From NCBI GenBank assembly GCA_032622095.1, contig CP136066.1, positions 106,539,319 through 106,603,318 on the forward strand: a DNA stretch of 64,000 nucleotides. The letters are read 5' to 3'. The DNA is from Siphonodentalium dalli. Lineage: Eukaryota; Mollusca; Scaphopoda; Gadilida; Siphonodentaliidae. A model generated the notes under the pieces. It saw only the letters and a program-made list of their open reading frames with translations, searched no databases and had not been told where the DNA came from. A program made the position numbers and the translations under genes. Below, piece after piece: positions 21,446-33,002 of this stretch (the first letter of the stretch is position 1; each line of letters opens with the position of its first letter).

Positions 21446-22453
21446 TCAACTCCATGCAGGAACTCGCTGGTTTTCTGGTAATAGACTCCAGTTTGGTGAG
21501 CGAGAATCTGATGCAAGCCAATTGAAATCATCAATGTCATTCCAGCTGTTTCTGTTCCTATCCAGTCCAGACAAAGCATAGTGATCTTCCTGTCCATCGT
21601 ATTTGTAGTTGTATGGAGAAAATTGGACACAATTTGTATCTTCGATTATTGCTCTACTTGTGACGTGGATATAAAACTCACAATGATGTGTTGTGTGAAT
21701 TCTTAGTTGCTGACAAGCAACAACAAAGTTACAGTTTTTACAATCGGTGATAAAAATTGATCCAGAAACTGGGCCACATAGTACAACACAATCAGTAAGA
21801 TTGTTGATGTGAATAGCAGATGGTGCCCCATTCAGACGAACTGTACAGTTGGATAATCGTGCTAATGCAACATCTTTTTTTGTTATTTCGTTGCTCATCC
21901 CCAAATCCTGAGAACTGCAATCAGAGAACTTAAATTTTGTCATCTCTATTTTATTCATTTGAAGAGGTTCAGCTTTCACTTCAGTTTTCTTTGTGGCCTC
22001 TCCTTTTTTCTTCCCACTGAATGCGAACTTCTTTTTTGGCAGCTTCTCATTTCGTTTCTCCTGGAGATCATTTTGTAATTTTGTTATAGACTCTTGTGCT
22101 CTTCTGAGATCATGTGCTGGTAGAAACATAGTAGAATCTGCAACAAACTTCTGTAATGTTTGTAGGGATGCAAACACGCCATCAAAATACTCGATTAAAC
22201 TGCTCTTATCAAGGGCACTTGTTTTGTTTATTTCAGTTTCTATGGAAAGTTTAGATCTTTCAAAAGTTTCGGTGAAATATTTCACGGTTTCTTCGCTTGA
22301 CGCATTGCTCTCTTTTTCTGTACGTCGTCGCTGTATATCTGTTTGTCGTTCAAAATCTCTTTTCATCAATTTCTCGGCGAGCACATCTTTCTTATTAGAC
22401 GTTTGTGTATTTGACAAATCTGCATGAGAAAGCATTTTACTGTCTTCGGCCAT
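21446..22453 (-). CDS. TBCC: Tubulin-binding cofactor C
   Basis: An intact 335-residue, intronless frame from ATG at 22451-22453 to TGA at 21446-21448. TBCC acts in the cytosolic tubulin-folding pathway. It joins the cofactor D/E-beta-tubulin complex and, as a GTPase activator of tubulin, releases native alpha/beta heterodimers. Residues ~25-135 are charged and helical with heptad-like spacing, fitting the spectrin-like N-terminal domain. A basic linker (KKKFAFSGKKKGE, ~140-152) follows. Residues ~170-320 form the C-CAP/beta-helix domain, with short hydrophobic repeats (INNLTDCVVLCGPVSGSIFI). The motif QQLRIH places the expected catalytic arginine at R251. Length matches animal TBCC (about 345 residues). 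The C-terminus WSLLPENQRVPAW is also family-like. The ATG chosen is the first in frame after upstream stops. Intronless TBCC is usual in animals, so it need not be a retrocopy. Confidence 0.95.
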   Translation of the reverse strand: MAEDSKMLSHADLSNTQTSNKKDVLAEKLMKRDFERQTDIQRRRTEKESNASSEETVKYFTETFERSKLSIETEINKTSALDKSSLIEYFDGVFASLQTLQKFVADSTMFLPAHDLRRAQESITKLQNDLQEKRNEKLPKKKFAFSGKKKGEATKKTEVKAEPLQMNKIEMTKFKFSDCSSQDLGMSNEITKKDVALARLSNCTVRLNGAPSAIHINNLTDCVVLCGPVSGSIFITDCKNCNFVVACQQLRIHTTHHCEFYIHVTSRAIIEDTNCVQFSPYNYKYDGQEDHYALSGLDRNRNSWNDIDDFNWLASDSRSPNWSLLPENQRVPAWS

Positions 22454-22742
22454 TTTGGATTATTTCTGTCTCTTATGATGACAAAAATAGAACTTCTAAA
22501 AAATGATAATCGTTATTCTTTATACTTCTTGTTATTCAATTCTTAAAATATATGTACTTGTTATTCAATTCTTAAAATATATGCATTGAAAACTATTAAG
22601 GATAGAAATGAATCGATGCAATATATAAAAATAAATATAATAATATCGATTAATTTTATAGACACAAGTGATCTTAAATATTAGATATAAATTTCGGTCT
22701 CGCTTACCGGCCCCTTCCGGTAACATGCTGACTAAGCTCTCC
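22454..22742. other. Upstream flank of TBCC
   Basis: Very AT-rich, with a short tandem duplication 'cttgttattcaattcttaaaatatatg' near 22528-22582. No TATA or initiator element can be assigned with confidence. Confidence 0.35.
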
Positions 22743-23065
22743 CAGTGTCTACATAAAGTGTTAAAGTCATCACTCCTCGTCCGTCCGTCAACAATTCTTT
22801 GAACATCTTCTTTAGATCCACAGACTCAATTGGTACATATTTGGTGATTCACATTCAGATTTGTTCAAATGAGGTCACTGGGTCAAATAGTTGCGAAGCC
22901 ACGGCTGTAACCCATTCCATCCATATAGTAATTCTTAAAACAACATCTTCTCAAGTTCCATTAGGCCGAATGGGTTCATATTTGGAATGACGGGTCCTTG
23001 GGTGACTGGGTTCAGATTTGTTCAAATGAGGTCGCTGGTTCAAATGTGGGCGGAGCCAGGGACAT
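22743..23065 (+). repeat. Family D dispersed repeat
   Basis: Carries 'catcactcctcgtccgtccgtcaacaattcttt', 'cagatttgttcaaatgaggtcactgggtcaaatag' and 'gaggtcgctggttcaaatgtgggcggagccagggacat' in the same order as 15789-16140. It is followed by an A/T-rich tract to about 23270. Confidence 0.6.
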
Positions 23066-23384
23066 GACTAAAAAAAAAAAAAATTCAGATTGAATTCATT
23101 GCTTGATTAAAAAAATATATTAAAACAAGAAAGAAAATATTTTAATTTTTTTAAATAAAGTTTTTAATTTTTTAATTTAATTTAGATTCAACTCCTTGCT
23201 CAATGATATATATTTTTAATTTTTGTATTTTTTTTTAAAACTTGTTAAAAGATATGAAAAACTATTGCCATTATAACATCCCCAAGGGTACCTGGAGTCC
23301 CAACAGAAAATTTTGTATTAAATCACTCTAAAATCCAGAACATATCTGAGATATAGGAGACAATGTTTACTTAATAACAGCATA

Positions 23385-23905
23385 GAAGTCAAGGTGGCCA
23401 TGTTTTTTGCCGAATAACCACAAAATTACTCGTTCCAATCTACATGTCATTGTCAACAGCCATGGCAAATTTCATAATGATCCGACCAAAGGTGCTACTT
23501 GTAGCTCTTGCAAAAGGATTTAGTCACGCAAAGAGTAAAATTGAAGATGGGTGCTGTTGGCCATGTTTTATGGCTGAATGACCCCAAAATGACTCGTTCC
23601 CATTCACATGTCAATCTTGACATCCAGGACAAATTTCATGATGATCCGATCAAAGGTACGACCTGTATACATATAGCCCGTGCCAAAGGGTTTAGTCATG
23701 CACATAATAAAATCCAAGATGGCTGCCAGCGGCCATGTTTTTTGGCCGAATGACCCCAAAATGACTCGTTTCCCATCTACATGTCAATATTAACATCAAA
23801 GAGTAAATTCATGATGGTCAGTATGGCCTGTAGCCCATGCTAATGAATTGAATTTTGAAATCCAATGGCCACTGGTGGGATGATGGATACCAACTCAATA
23901 CAATG
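23385..23905 (+). mobile_element. Tandem-array transposon, family P copy 2
   Basis: Three diverged units contain GGCCATGTTTTTTGCCGAAT-like cores, 'cccaaaatgactcgttccca', 'tacatgtcaat' and 'atttagtca(c/t)gca'. The unit spacing is about 155-165 bp. It abuts the TTAA element at 23918. Clear TAGCTCAACTTG ends were not found in this copy. Confidence 0.65.
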
Positions 23906-23917
23906 GCAATAGCTTAA

Positions 23918-24291
23918 AGTGATGTGAAACACTCCGGTAGGGTGATCAAATAGAAATGGAGAATAATCTCGCTCAAAGTAGTAATTTTTACAAATATTAT
24001 ATCCAAATTGACATCAAACACCGCCATTCTTATATATTTATTTAATACAGTGACTCTCGATACCGAAATAATTTTCGTTAACTTATCACAGATTGTTGCG
24101 TCCTGAATCGAGAAGTAAATATTTACAATTGCGCGTAGTTCAGATGATGTTTTCTATTGATTGGTAAGGTCGATTTGTTTGAATTTTTCGGCGATGTTAC
24201 TAGAATGCTACATGCATATTCCTCCAGTTGGCATAGTGCCTGAATACTAACTTACTAGTTTCACGTACCCGAATAAGTACATAATATATCT
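23918..24291 (-). mobile_element. TTAA MITE family S, copy 2 (inverted relative to copy 1)
   Basis: The reverse complement aligns over its whole length with 18848-19216. It is flanked by TTAA at 23914-23917 and 24292-24295, showing independent insertion with the same target. Confidence 0.8.
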
Positions 24292-24296
24292 TTAAA

Positions 24297-24804
24297 CTTT
24301 ACAAAAGTAGATCATGCCATGAATCTCTACTCTGGCTAACACACGTAGAGATCATATTCCACCAGTACAAAACCTTGGAACTTTTTGAAGTTTTGACAGG
24401 GAACCTTATAAAGTTGAAAAAATAACACGGGGAATATATTTCTTAGTTATTATCTGTTCCTTAATAATGTACTTCACTGTTGGTGAAGATCCCAACTAGA
24501 AATTCATGGTTTAAGTGAATTTGTGAGCGATTTTTGTTTGCGTCGCTTTACACTTATAGAATTTTTCCTGGGTAATTAATTCAATGTTTTTTTTTTGGCG
24601 ATATCGGCCCGGCTCACAAAAGTCACAGAAAAGAATGCAATTTGGAGTTGGGACATTCACTGGCTTCAGTGAAGTGCATTATTAGGGGACAGATAATAAC
24701 TAATAAATATATTCCCCGCACATTTTTCGTCTTTATAAGGTGGAATATCATCTCTACGGGCGTTAGACAGAGTAAAGATTCATGGCATGATCTACAAAGT
24801 AAAG
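24297..24804. mobile_element. Long inverted-repeat (foldback) element
   Basis: CTTTACAAAAGTAGATCATG at the left is inverted at the right end (CATGATCTACAAAGTAAAG). The arms stay complementary for about 150 bp ('gaacct/aataacttataaggtggaatat', 'acagataataact'). The loop near 24500-24640 contains 'gtgagcgatttttgtttgcg'. It directly abuts the TTAA of the previous element. Confidence 0.68.
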
Positions 24805-24958
24805 CTGAGCTAAAAAGAACACATTACGTGATCAAAAATGGTCATGGTCCAGTGATGTTTCTATTTAGGGTATGCCGGGCATACTATGCCCACCACAGCT
24901 AGGCTGTATATGCCAAATGATGGTATTCACCAAATGACAGCCCAAATCATTGAGAACA

Positions 24959-25411
24959 CAGGGGCCTGTCGTTAAAACAAGTAAAATATAAATTGAATGA
25001 GAGGCCGATCACGATCGGTAGATGTTTAACCCATCCCTTGGCGATAGTAAATTTCTACAATCGAAATAATAATCGACAGTTTTGATGTTGAATTATAGAG
25101 TATACTGTTGTGTACTAAAGTAGTACTCACAAATGAACATAATAACACAAATTATTTTAACACCCTTAGACAAACAATAGTATCCATGCTCTGTGGAACT
25201 TTTATTTATTCAAATGTCAAATAACATCAAATCGGACATAAAACACAGGTAATTAGTTATGGGTATTGTTCTCACAACAGGAAGGAGATATAACTTTGAC
25301 AAGGATTTGCGGTGGGGGTATGAGTGAGAAGGGTAGTGAGTAGGAGGAGTAGGGGTAATAGAGATATATTTTTTAATTTATATTTTACTTGTTTTAACGA
25401 CATGCCCCTGT
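24959..25411. mobile_element. Inverted-repeat element ending CAGGGGC
   Basis: Left end CAGGGGCCTGTCGTTAAAAC and right end GTTTTAACGACATGCCCCTG are inverted over about 35 bp, extending to 'aagtaaaatataaatt'. The interior is non-coding. CAGGGGC termini resemble hAT ends, but no matching 8-bp flanks were seen. Confidence 0.6.
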
Positions 25412-25413
25412 GG

Positions 25414-25471
25414 TCGAGAACCAGAAATAGCAATACGCATATATGTTCATTCTCCGAAGGTATATCTATCA
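25414..25471 (+). repeat. 58-bp direct repeat, copy 1
   Basis: GTCGAGAACCAGAAATAGCA… through '…ccgaaggtatatctatc' is repeated almost exactly at 26143-26201. The first copy begins right after the inverted-repeat element ending at 25411. Confidence 0.8.
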
Positions 25472-25808
25472 CCTTAGTGGTCTGTCTATGCTAGTTTTAT
25501 ATTGCCATGGAGATTTAAGTGAGGATAAAACAACCTTCTGACATTATTTATTTTATTTAACAATCAATATATAATATAACTGTACATTTTGCAACTAGAA
25601 TTCTGACATGAGTGAAATAATAATATATTGTACACAAAAAGGATTTCCCCACTTGGTACAGGACAATACAATAGTTTCATTAAAATGACTAGAATCACAA
25701 TTTTTTTTTTTCACAATGCAGAAACATGTACACAACAGACAACACTGAAAGCTGTCCCCGTTCAGTATTATGCAATGATGAGAATTGATCACAACTAAAA
25801 CACATCTA

Positions 25809-26036
25809 AAGTAATGCCCTAAGTAATCGACTCCTTAACCACAGCAGAATTATGGGTAACTATTCAGGATTTAGACGGAAATATCGCATGTTGCCATTCA
25901 TCGGAAAGCTCTCAGTGAGTCGTTTTAGACTGAGAGCTTTCCGATGAATGGCAACAAGCCATATTTCCGACTAAATCCTGAAAAGTTACCCATAATTCTG
26001 CTGTGGTTAAGGAGTCGATTACTTAGGGCATTACTG
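25809..26036. mobile_element. Mariner-like foldback MITE, family C copy 2
   Basis: Left end AAGTAATGCCCTAAGTAATC and inverted right end GATTACTTAGGGCATTACTG are flanked by TA. The arms meet near 'ctctcagtgagtcgttttagactgagag', so almost the entire element is one hairpin. Confidence 0.84.
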
Positions 26037-26142
26037 TAATAAAAGGCCCTTTGGCTATAACTGGCTTTTTGGGACCGTATGACTTCTTATATAGAACAAG
26101 AAAATTGAGTTTCCTAAAAAGAACGTAATAGTAAATAACTAA

Positions 26143-26201
26143 GTCGAGAACCAGAAATAGCAATACGCATATATGTTCATTCTCCGAAGGTATATCTATC
26201 A
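26143..26201 (+). repeat. 58-bp direct repeat, copy 2
   Basis: Second copy of the segment at 25414. Here it is followed by ATGTACACATG and a (TA)n tract rather than the earlier downstream sequence. Confidence 0.8.
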
Positions 26202-26525
26202 TGTACACATGTACACATTTATATATATATATATTGCAGTACAATTTTGATATATATATATCGGGGAGCATGCTATTTCCTCTTTCTTACTTCTGAGAGG
26301 ACCATTGATTGTTGAAATAAAAGATACCCTACTAAATGAGTATCTCTCTTTCAATGTTATCCTCAGCAACGGACGAAGGACAGGTGAGGAAATTCCACTC
26401 ATTACTCATTGTTCTACATCTAATTCTGAATCTTAAATTTTTTTAAACTAGAAAGGCTGACAGTATTATTTAACACTAATCTACATTACAATTATTATAT
26501 AATACTAATCAAAATTGTACTGCAA

Positions 26526-27249
26526 TCTATTTTATATTTTGGAAGATCTGTGTGTGTGTGTGTGTCTGTGTGTGTGTGTGTCTGTCTGTAATCGATGGAC
26601 TTGAAAACGGCCAAGCCGATTTCGATGAAACTTGGTATGTGTGGGTATTTTCGGCTGGGGAGTGACATGGGCCTATTAATTTACCCGTGCGACGTGACCT
26701 TGACCTTGAAATCGGGTCATTTCAAGGTCAAACGCCCGAATATCACAGGATTTCGATGAAACTTGGTATGTGGGGATACTTTCGTATGGGGAGTCTCATA
26801 AGCATATTAATTTGCCCGTGCGACGTGACCTTGAAATCGGGTCATTTCAATGTCAAACGCCCAAATATCACGGGATTTCGATGAAACGTGGTATGTGGGG
26901 GTACTTTCGTATGGGGAGTCTCATACGCATATTCATTTGCCCATGCGACGTGACCTTGCCCTCGAAATCGGGTCAATTCAAGGTCAAATCGCGAATTTTG
27001 ATGGGATTTCTACGATTTTTGATACGTAGGGTTACTTTTGTCCACTGTGTGTTTTGGATGGGTCGAGTCTTCAAAATGATCAATTCAATGTAAAATTGGG
27101 TAAAACCAGATGGATTTCGACGGGCACGTTTGTCGGTACTTTTGTCCGGGCAGTGTTTTGGACTGGTCAAATCGTGACCCCACTTGACCTTGACCTTCAA
27201 AATGGACAATTCAAGGTCAAAGCCCGGACGAAGTCGGGTCACCTTCTAG
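26526..27249 (+). mobile_element. Helitron-like non-autonomous element H2a
   Basis: Starts TCTATTTTATATTTTGGAAG after A and ends CTAG (27246-27249) before T. The hairpin CCCGGACGAAGTCGGG (27223-27238) precedes the end by 7 bases. A (TG)n tract near the 5' end is followed by tandem units of ~120-130 bp ('gatttcgatgaaacttggtatgtg…gtgcgacgtgacc'). It shares its 5' and 3' ends with H1 at 3514 but has a different internal unit. Confidence 0.78.
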
Positions 27250-27834
27250 TCTATTATATATTTTGGAAGATCTGTGTGTGTGTGTGTCTGTCTGTAATCG
27301 ATGGACTCAAAAACGGCCGAGCCGATTTCGATGAAACTTGGTATGTGTGGGTATTTTCGGCTGGGGAGTGACATGGGCCTATTAATTTACCCGTGCGACG
27401 TGACCTTGACATCGGGTAATTTCAAGGTCAAACGCCCGAACATCACAGGATTTCGATGAAACTTGGTATGTTGGGGTACTTTCGTATGGGGAGTCTCATA
27501 AGCATATTAATTTGCCCGTGCGACGTGACCTTGGCCTTGAAATCGGGTCATTTCAAGGTCAAATCGCCAATTTTCATGTATTTCGACGAAATTTTATACA
27601 TAGGGTTACTTTTGTCCACTGGGTGTTTTGGACGGGTCAAATCGTGACCCCGACCTGACCTTGACCTTCAAAATGATCAATTCAAGGTCAAATCGGGTGA
27701 AACCGGATGGATTTAGACGGGTACTTTTGTTCGGGCAGTGTTTTGGACGGATCAAATCGTGACCCCACTTGACCTTGGCCTTCAAAATAGACAATTCAAG
27801 GTCAAAGCCCGGACGAAGTCGGGTCACCTTCTAG
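27250..27834 (+). mobile_element. Helitron-like non-autonomous element H2b, head-to-tail with H2a
   Basis: TC immediately follows the CTAG of H2a. The 3' hairpin is at 27808-27823 and the terminal CTAG at 27831-27834, followed by TATATATA. It has the same order of units as H2a with fewer copies. Confidence 0.76.
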
Positions 27835-27853
27835 TATATATATATATCTTATA

Positions 27854-27966
27854 ATAATGCATGTTGTTTTCTGTTACAACCATTATATATAATCTAGATT
27901 GAGCTTGATATTGAAAGCAAGCTGATATATAGGCCTATAGTTAAGACCCAGAAACAATTTGACGAT
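27854..27966 (+). repeat. ~110-bp direct repeat, copy 1
   Basis: The run 'aatgcatgttg…gttac(a)accattat…ataatctagattgagcttg…gaaagcaagc…gttaagacccaga' is repeated at 28361-28480. Confidence 0.6.
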
Positions 27967-28360
27967 CAAATTCAAAGATGAAAATGAGCATTTAGTCTGA
28001 CAACATACATTGCTCTTGTATTTTCATGAGAGCGGCCTTTATGCCAAATTTGAAAGCTATCGGATAGCTATAATAACGACCCCATCTGGTGCGCTCAGGT
28101 TCGCGTACGTAACGCATATATGTGCATGTGACGTCTCACATTATTTTAAATGGTTTGATAATTTTGACTGGTGACCCCAAAAGATAACTGAAGTCCCATT
28201 ATGTGACTCACCAGACCAGTGTTGTGGCTTGACTGCCTGTGGTGATCACAAAATGATTTTACACAAAATAATTGCCCCTAAAATAATTTCACCCAAAGAG
28301 ATGCTGTTTCTTCTATTATACTATACTATTCAATATTCTATTGCAATATATATATATTAT

Positions 28361-28480
28361 AATAATGTATGTTGCTTTATGTTACCACCATTATACTTAT
28401 ATAATCTAGATTGAGCTTGAAAGCAAGCAGATGATTTAACTATATATAGGGTCAAAAGTTAAGACCCAGAAGCAATATAA
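28361..28480 (+). repeat. ~110-bp direct repeat, copy 2
   Basis: Second copy of the block at 27854, diverged by substitutions and small indels. The intervening 390 bp shows no recognisable gene. Confidence 0.6.
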
Positions 28481-30219
28481 TGACATACACACTGTGATCC
28501 TTATGTAGCCTACTGTTACTAGTAGTTAGGTGTACCTACTTGAATGTACCATTAAAGCCATTTCAGATACTAGTACATGTACTGCCTGTTTTTGAACTTT
28601 TGCGAAATGTTTAGAAAACTGAAACAAATTCATGAAATTGAAAGTTTACATTAATAGGTTGTGACGAGTCATAATTTTATAATCATTATAAAGACACATT
28701 TTCATCCAAAAATATAGGTTACTTTGGCAGAATGTCATGAGTGCTCTCATATAAATCCATTAATTTCATACATTATATGCTAAAAAATATAATTCTAGCA
28801 GGTCTTGGTACCGATAAAAAAAACTAATAATTAAATTAATATTATCGATAGTCAGTAATAATAACAACATGTAATTGGCAATACATGTAATTGTAAATTG
28901 TACATGTAGTTCATATTCATAGTGCTAAATTGAATGTTAAGCTCTTTCGCCTTAATTTTCAGGATATCTCGATGTATTCTGATCATTAATAATAGCACAT
29001 GTGCTTCAGATGGGATTTCCACAATAAATATCTGTATAACTTTAAAATGAGCGAAGTATGCTAAATAATATATTATGCATTTAATATCAAAGATTAAATT
29101 ATTTAAGTGAACCAATACATTGATAAACGTGGGAACACATAAGGGAATGACTGGAATATAAAACAGCATGATGGCATGATGTTTCATATGGGATGATTCT
29201 AACATAGGCCATTGAAATGAATGTCTGTATTCTCAGGCATGTATAAAGAAATGTGATTTAAATTTGTTGTTTAAGCATCTTGGAAGTGAAAGGGTGTGTA
29301 GACATAATAACTTGTCGCATCAGAACTAAACTGTTCTATCTCCATTTTCGCGGGAAAATGAGATATTGGTATCTTTCGATTCGGTGCGGGATTTCCTGTC
29401 CAAAAATCACTTGTTTGAAAGTGCTATATTGTCCTATCTCCACTGTGGACCAATGAATCTATTTATTTTGTACCATGTGATTAAATAAATTTCAGTGCTG
29501 AAATGTTGTATCTCTGACCTTCAATAGAAAGCAATGGAACACGAACTTGGCAGAGTGCCAGCGAAGTGACTAGTTGGAAATAATGCTTTCTCACTCCTAG
29601 GTATGAACATCTTATTTCTAGAATAATTATTTGGTTAAAATAACACAGAAAATGGCGTGATTTGGGATTTTTGCATATTTATATGATTAAAAACACGAAA
29701 TAGTACGGAACTATAGCCCGGGAAAAACAAGGGAAAATTTTACACAAATTGATCTATCTCCAAACTTCCAAAGTGTTTTTCGTGATTACACCCAAGATAT
29801 CATAACATCTGTCTCGAAACTTATCATATAATACTATTTTTACACCAGCTATCATACCCGCTGTGTACTATCTTCCAAAACAGAATGAGAACATGTGAAC
29901 TGGGGGGGGGTCAAAACTTTAAACTTGATTTCCAACAAAAATGAATGGCGATAGAAAACTTTAGTTCTTAAGCAGCGATATCTTATGACAAAAAAGCCTA
30001 TATTTTGAATGTAGTTTTATATACAGTCAGTTTGCCAGAATAGTTTCCAATATAAATATATGGAGAAAATTGAAAACAATTTCAGTTAATTAAAAATAAT
30101 TTTGAACTGTGTTCTATTCAGATGATGAAAGGGGTTCCCGAGAACAGAGAATGCAGTTTTAGCCTTACAAGAGAAAAAATATTTACATCATCAAAACAAA
30201 TATTCAGCAATAGCACTTA
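28481..30219. other. Intergenic, no gene recognised
   Basis: AT-rich and mostly unique-looking. No exon-like block flanked by splice sites could be recognised. Confidence 0.4.
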
Positions 30220-30389
30220 CAGTAATGCTCTAATTAATCGACTCCTTAACCACAACATAATTATGGGTAATTTGTTATGATACTGAGAGCTTTCGGATGA
30301 ATGGCAACAAGCCATATTTCTGACTAAATCCTGAAAAATTACCCATACTTCTGCTGTGGTTATGGAGTCGATTAATTAGGGCATTACTG
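30220..30389. mobile_element. Mariner-like foldback MITE, family C copy 3
   Basis: CAGTAATGCTCTAATTAATC to the inverted complement …GGCATTACTG, flanked by TA (30218-30219, 30390-30391). Confidence 0.85.
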
Positions 30390-32515
30390 TATTTAGCAAT
30401 AGCACTTAGGCTCGGCTGATATTGAAATCAAACATGGAATGGAGTTACCAATTAAGATCCAACCCTCTATCTTACTCCGTTACTCATATCTAAATTCATG
30501 CAGTACTAAATTTCATGCGCCCATTAGTGTGGGAGTTTAAAACTACAAATTTAGTGACATTTCTGTAGGCAGCAGCCTGTCAATGGTTGTTTATGTCAGT
30601 TTACTTAGTTCGATTTTATTGAAATACCATATTTTTATTGCACCAAGTGTAGAAGAATTACATTTATTACATGATCCTACTCTTATCCTATTCAATAAAC
30701 CCATTCTATAAATTTTGATATGTAACAATCATTGCATAACAGGAAATAGTGCCAGGTCACAGTTGACTTCCAGTTTGTCGTCTGTTTACATGCCATCTCA
30801 TGATACTTTGGCTTTATTTCTCCAAGTTATTTAATTAAATATATATACGCCATTAGATAAGTCAAAGAGTCTTTATTTATCTGGGACTATTTCTTTACAA
30901 CGCATGGTTACGTGGAATGTCATCGCATGCCTTATAGAAGCCGATGTTAGTTTCATGTAAGTCCCATTTGTTGATTTAACTATGTTTTATCGAGGTGTTG
31001 GATCATGTAATAAATAGAATGTTAGCAGATTTTACAAAACTTGTCCAGTAAATTAGGTCTGGACCATGCCAAAGGCTCAGACCAGGCCTAATTTACTGCA
31101 CTCGTTCCGCTTTTAACTGGGGACTCGTTGTAGATCATCCTCTATATCTTCACAAAAAAATAATTAACATTTATCTTCTGCGCACACTGTACATTTATTT
31201 TGTGCTGATCTTAAATCAGACTTCAGGAATGATGAAGAACCATAACTGCATGCCATCAGATACATAATTTTTACAGAAATATTTCTGTCAGATGTGATCT
31301 TGCATATCAGGGTGCAATAATTCAAAGTGCATGAATTTAAAACTGAATACGAATAAGTTATCTTGAAGATTGGATCACTAAACATGTAAATCCATTCCTC
31401 TTCAGTGACCAAATGTGAGTACAATGACAATGCTCCAGTCACTTTGGCAGGAGTATAAACATGACTGGCGGACAAGATAAATATACTGACAAAAAGAAGA
31501 AAATTATGCCAGGTTCTATATATATATGGAGTATATAAACCAGTATCAACATGAATTAAAATGTGAAGTATCAACATGAATGAGAACTATATATGGAACT
31601 ATAAAGTTTTAAAAATGTAAAAATAAAATGTCTAATAATAGGCAATGAAAAAACATAACATCGAAAAAGAAAATAAATAAAATACTACAATAAATTGTAT
31701 ATGCTTGTCTCCAACAAAAATGAGCTCTAACTAGATATACGAATGAAATATTTACAAGTGTAAACAGATATTTTCATATACTACTACAATTATCAGAACA
31801 GTTAATACATTTATGAAGAATGAAACATAGCAGACCACATGGACTTGTCATTAAGAAAGCAAGTAAAATAAAATTAAAAAAATAATTATTAAAAACGAGT
31901 TCACCACTTCAACAAGATCATCGCTATTGACAGAATACTTCATGAGGGAGATCACAAAAGAATTATGTTAAAAGCGATGCATTTGTTAAAGTTGCACACT
32001 CGTTGTTTTTAATTTTCATATTTTTATTTTTATTTTTACTGATCGCTCTCAGCCCCTTTTTTCCATATGTAAAACAAGAATTAACCATTGGATTAATTTA
32101 CTAAATAGACGCATGAAGCATGTGAAGATAAAAGTTCATAGCAGAATCTTTTCTTTTGCTTTATCATTGTTTTTAATTATTCTTACTATTTTTCTCATAA
32201 GAATTTTTAGATTTATTATTTGATTACTAGTAAACATTTTTTGAAATTCTTGTACAGATTCACTGTTTGTTGATTGTTGGCGTCGTGATCAATATTTCTT
32301 TCAATTATTTTTTTCTTGCTATTAACTATCAACAGCCATCATGACACGTTGAATTTAAAAGCTCTATAAATAGAAACTTTGGTTGCAGGAGGTATTACAG
32401 TGTGTATAAAATCTTTGATGTTATGGAGGTAAATATTTCCTCAAGGCACAGAAATGTGGACTTAAAAAGTGCATAAAACAATCATCAGTGTCCTCAACAA
32501 TAAGAATATGGCTGA
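30390..32515. other. Intergenic with one hairpin; no gene recognised
   Basis: A stem-loop at about 31046-31099 pairs CAGTAAATTAGG with CCTAATTTACTG across a ~25-base loop. A 137-codon open frame at 31164-31577 (-) has no recognised domain. The sequence from 31600 to 32100 is exceptionally AT-rich. Confidence 0.4.
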
Positions 32516-32917
32516 AAGATGGTCTATCTCTTCCCATAAAGTTTTATATAGATTCCGGTGTATAAAATAATAGATATGAATCGAGGAGACTTGTCTGGAA
32601 AAGTTTCTATCAATTATTATAAATTTTATTTAGAAATTCTTATCGCATCTGCTGGACAGTTTTAGAGGCTATTTTTGGAACAGAAATCCACACTAAAATG
32701 TTCAGGACACACCAAAACATACCAAGAAGGAATTGTACTTCAACAATAGATTTTCCACAATCTCACGATCAAAATAAACCACTTCATTACGACTTTATAG
32801 ACAAATAATATACCCAATCTGTGTATTTTATTCACAAAATAGCTATTCGTAGTCTTGAAATTGTGATTTATACAAATCATGTTGTTGTAATTGTAGCCCG
32901 GAAGAGATAGACCAATT
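32516..32917. mobile_element. TTAA foldback MITE family G, diverged copy
   Basis: Left AAAGATGGTCTATCTCTTCC is complementary to right GGAAGAGATAGACCAATTTT followed by TTAA-like sequence. It is related to the cleaner copy at 52282-52749. The target duplication is not intact on the left. Confidence 0.5.
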
Positions 32918-33002
32918 TTAAAGATGTATTATTCAGGGTTCTTGACAAACCAGTTTGGTTTTTATTCAGATGCTAGTGTATAAATGAACACTGTTGTAAC
33001 AA

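Noticed and set aside
21446-22453. TBCC as a retrocopy because it has no introns
   Set aside because: The frame is intact with all key motifs, no poly(A) tail or target duplication is seen, and animal TBCC genes are commonly intronless.
24959-25411. Full hAT element
   Set aside because: The CAGGGGC ends fit, but the 8-bp flanks do not match, so only an inverted-repeat element is called.
31164-31577. 137-codon open frame (-), with a hydrophobic start
   Set aside because: AT-rich composition gives hydrophobic codons by chance; no family resemblance and no clear ribosomal or splice context.
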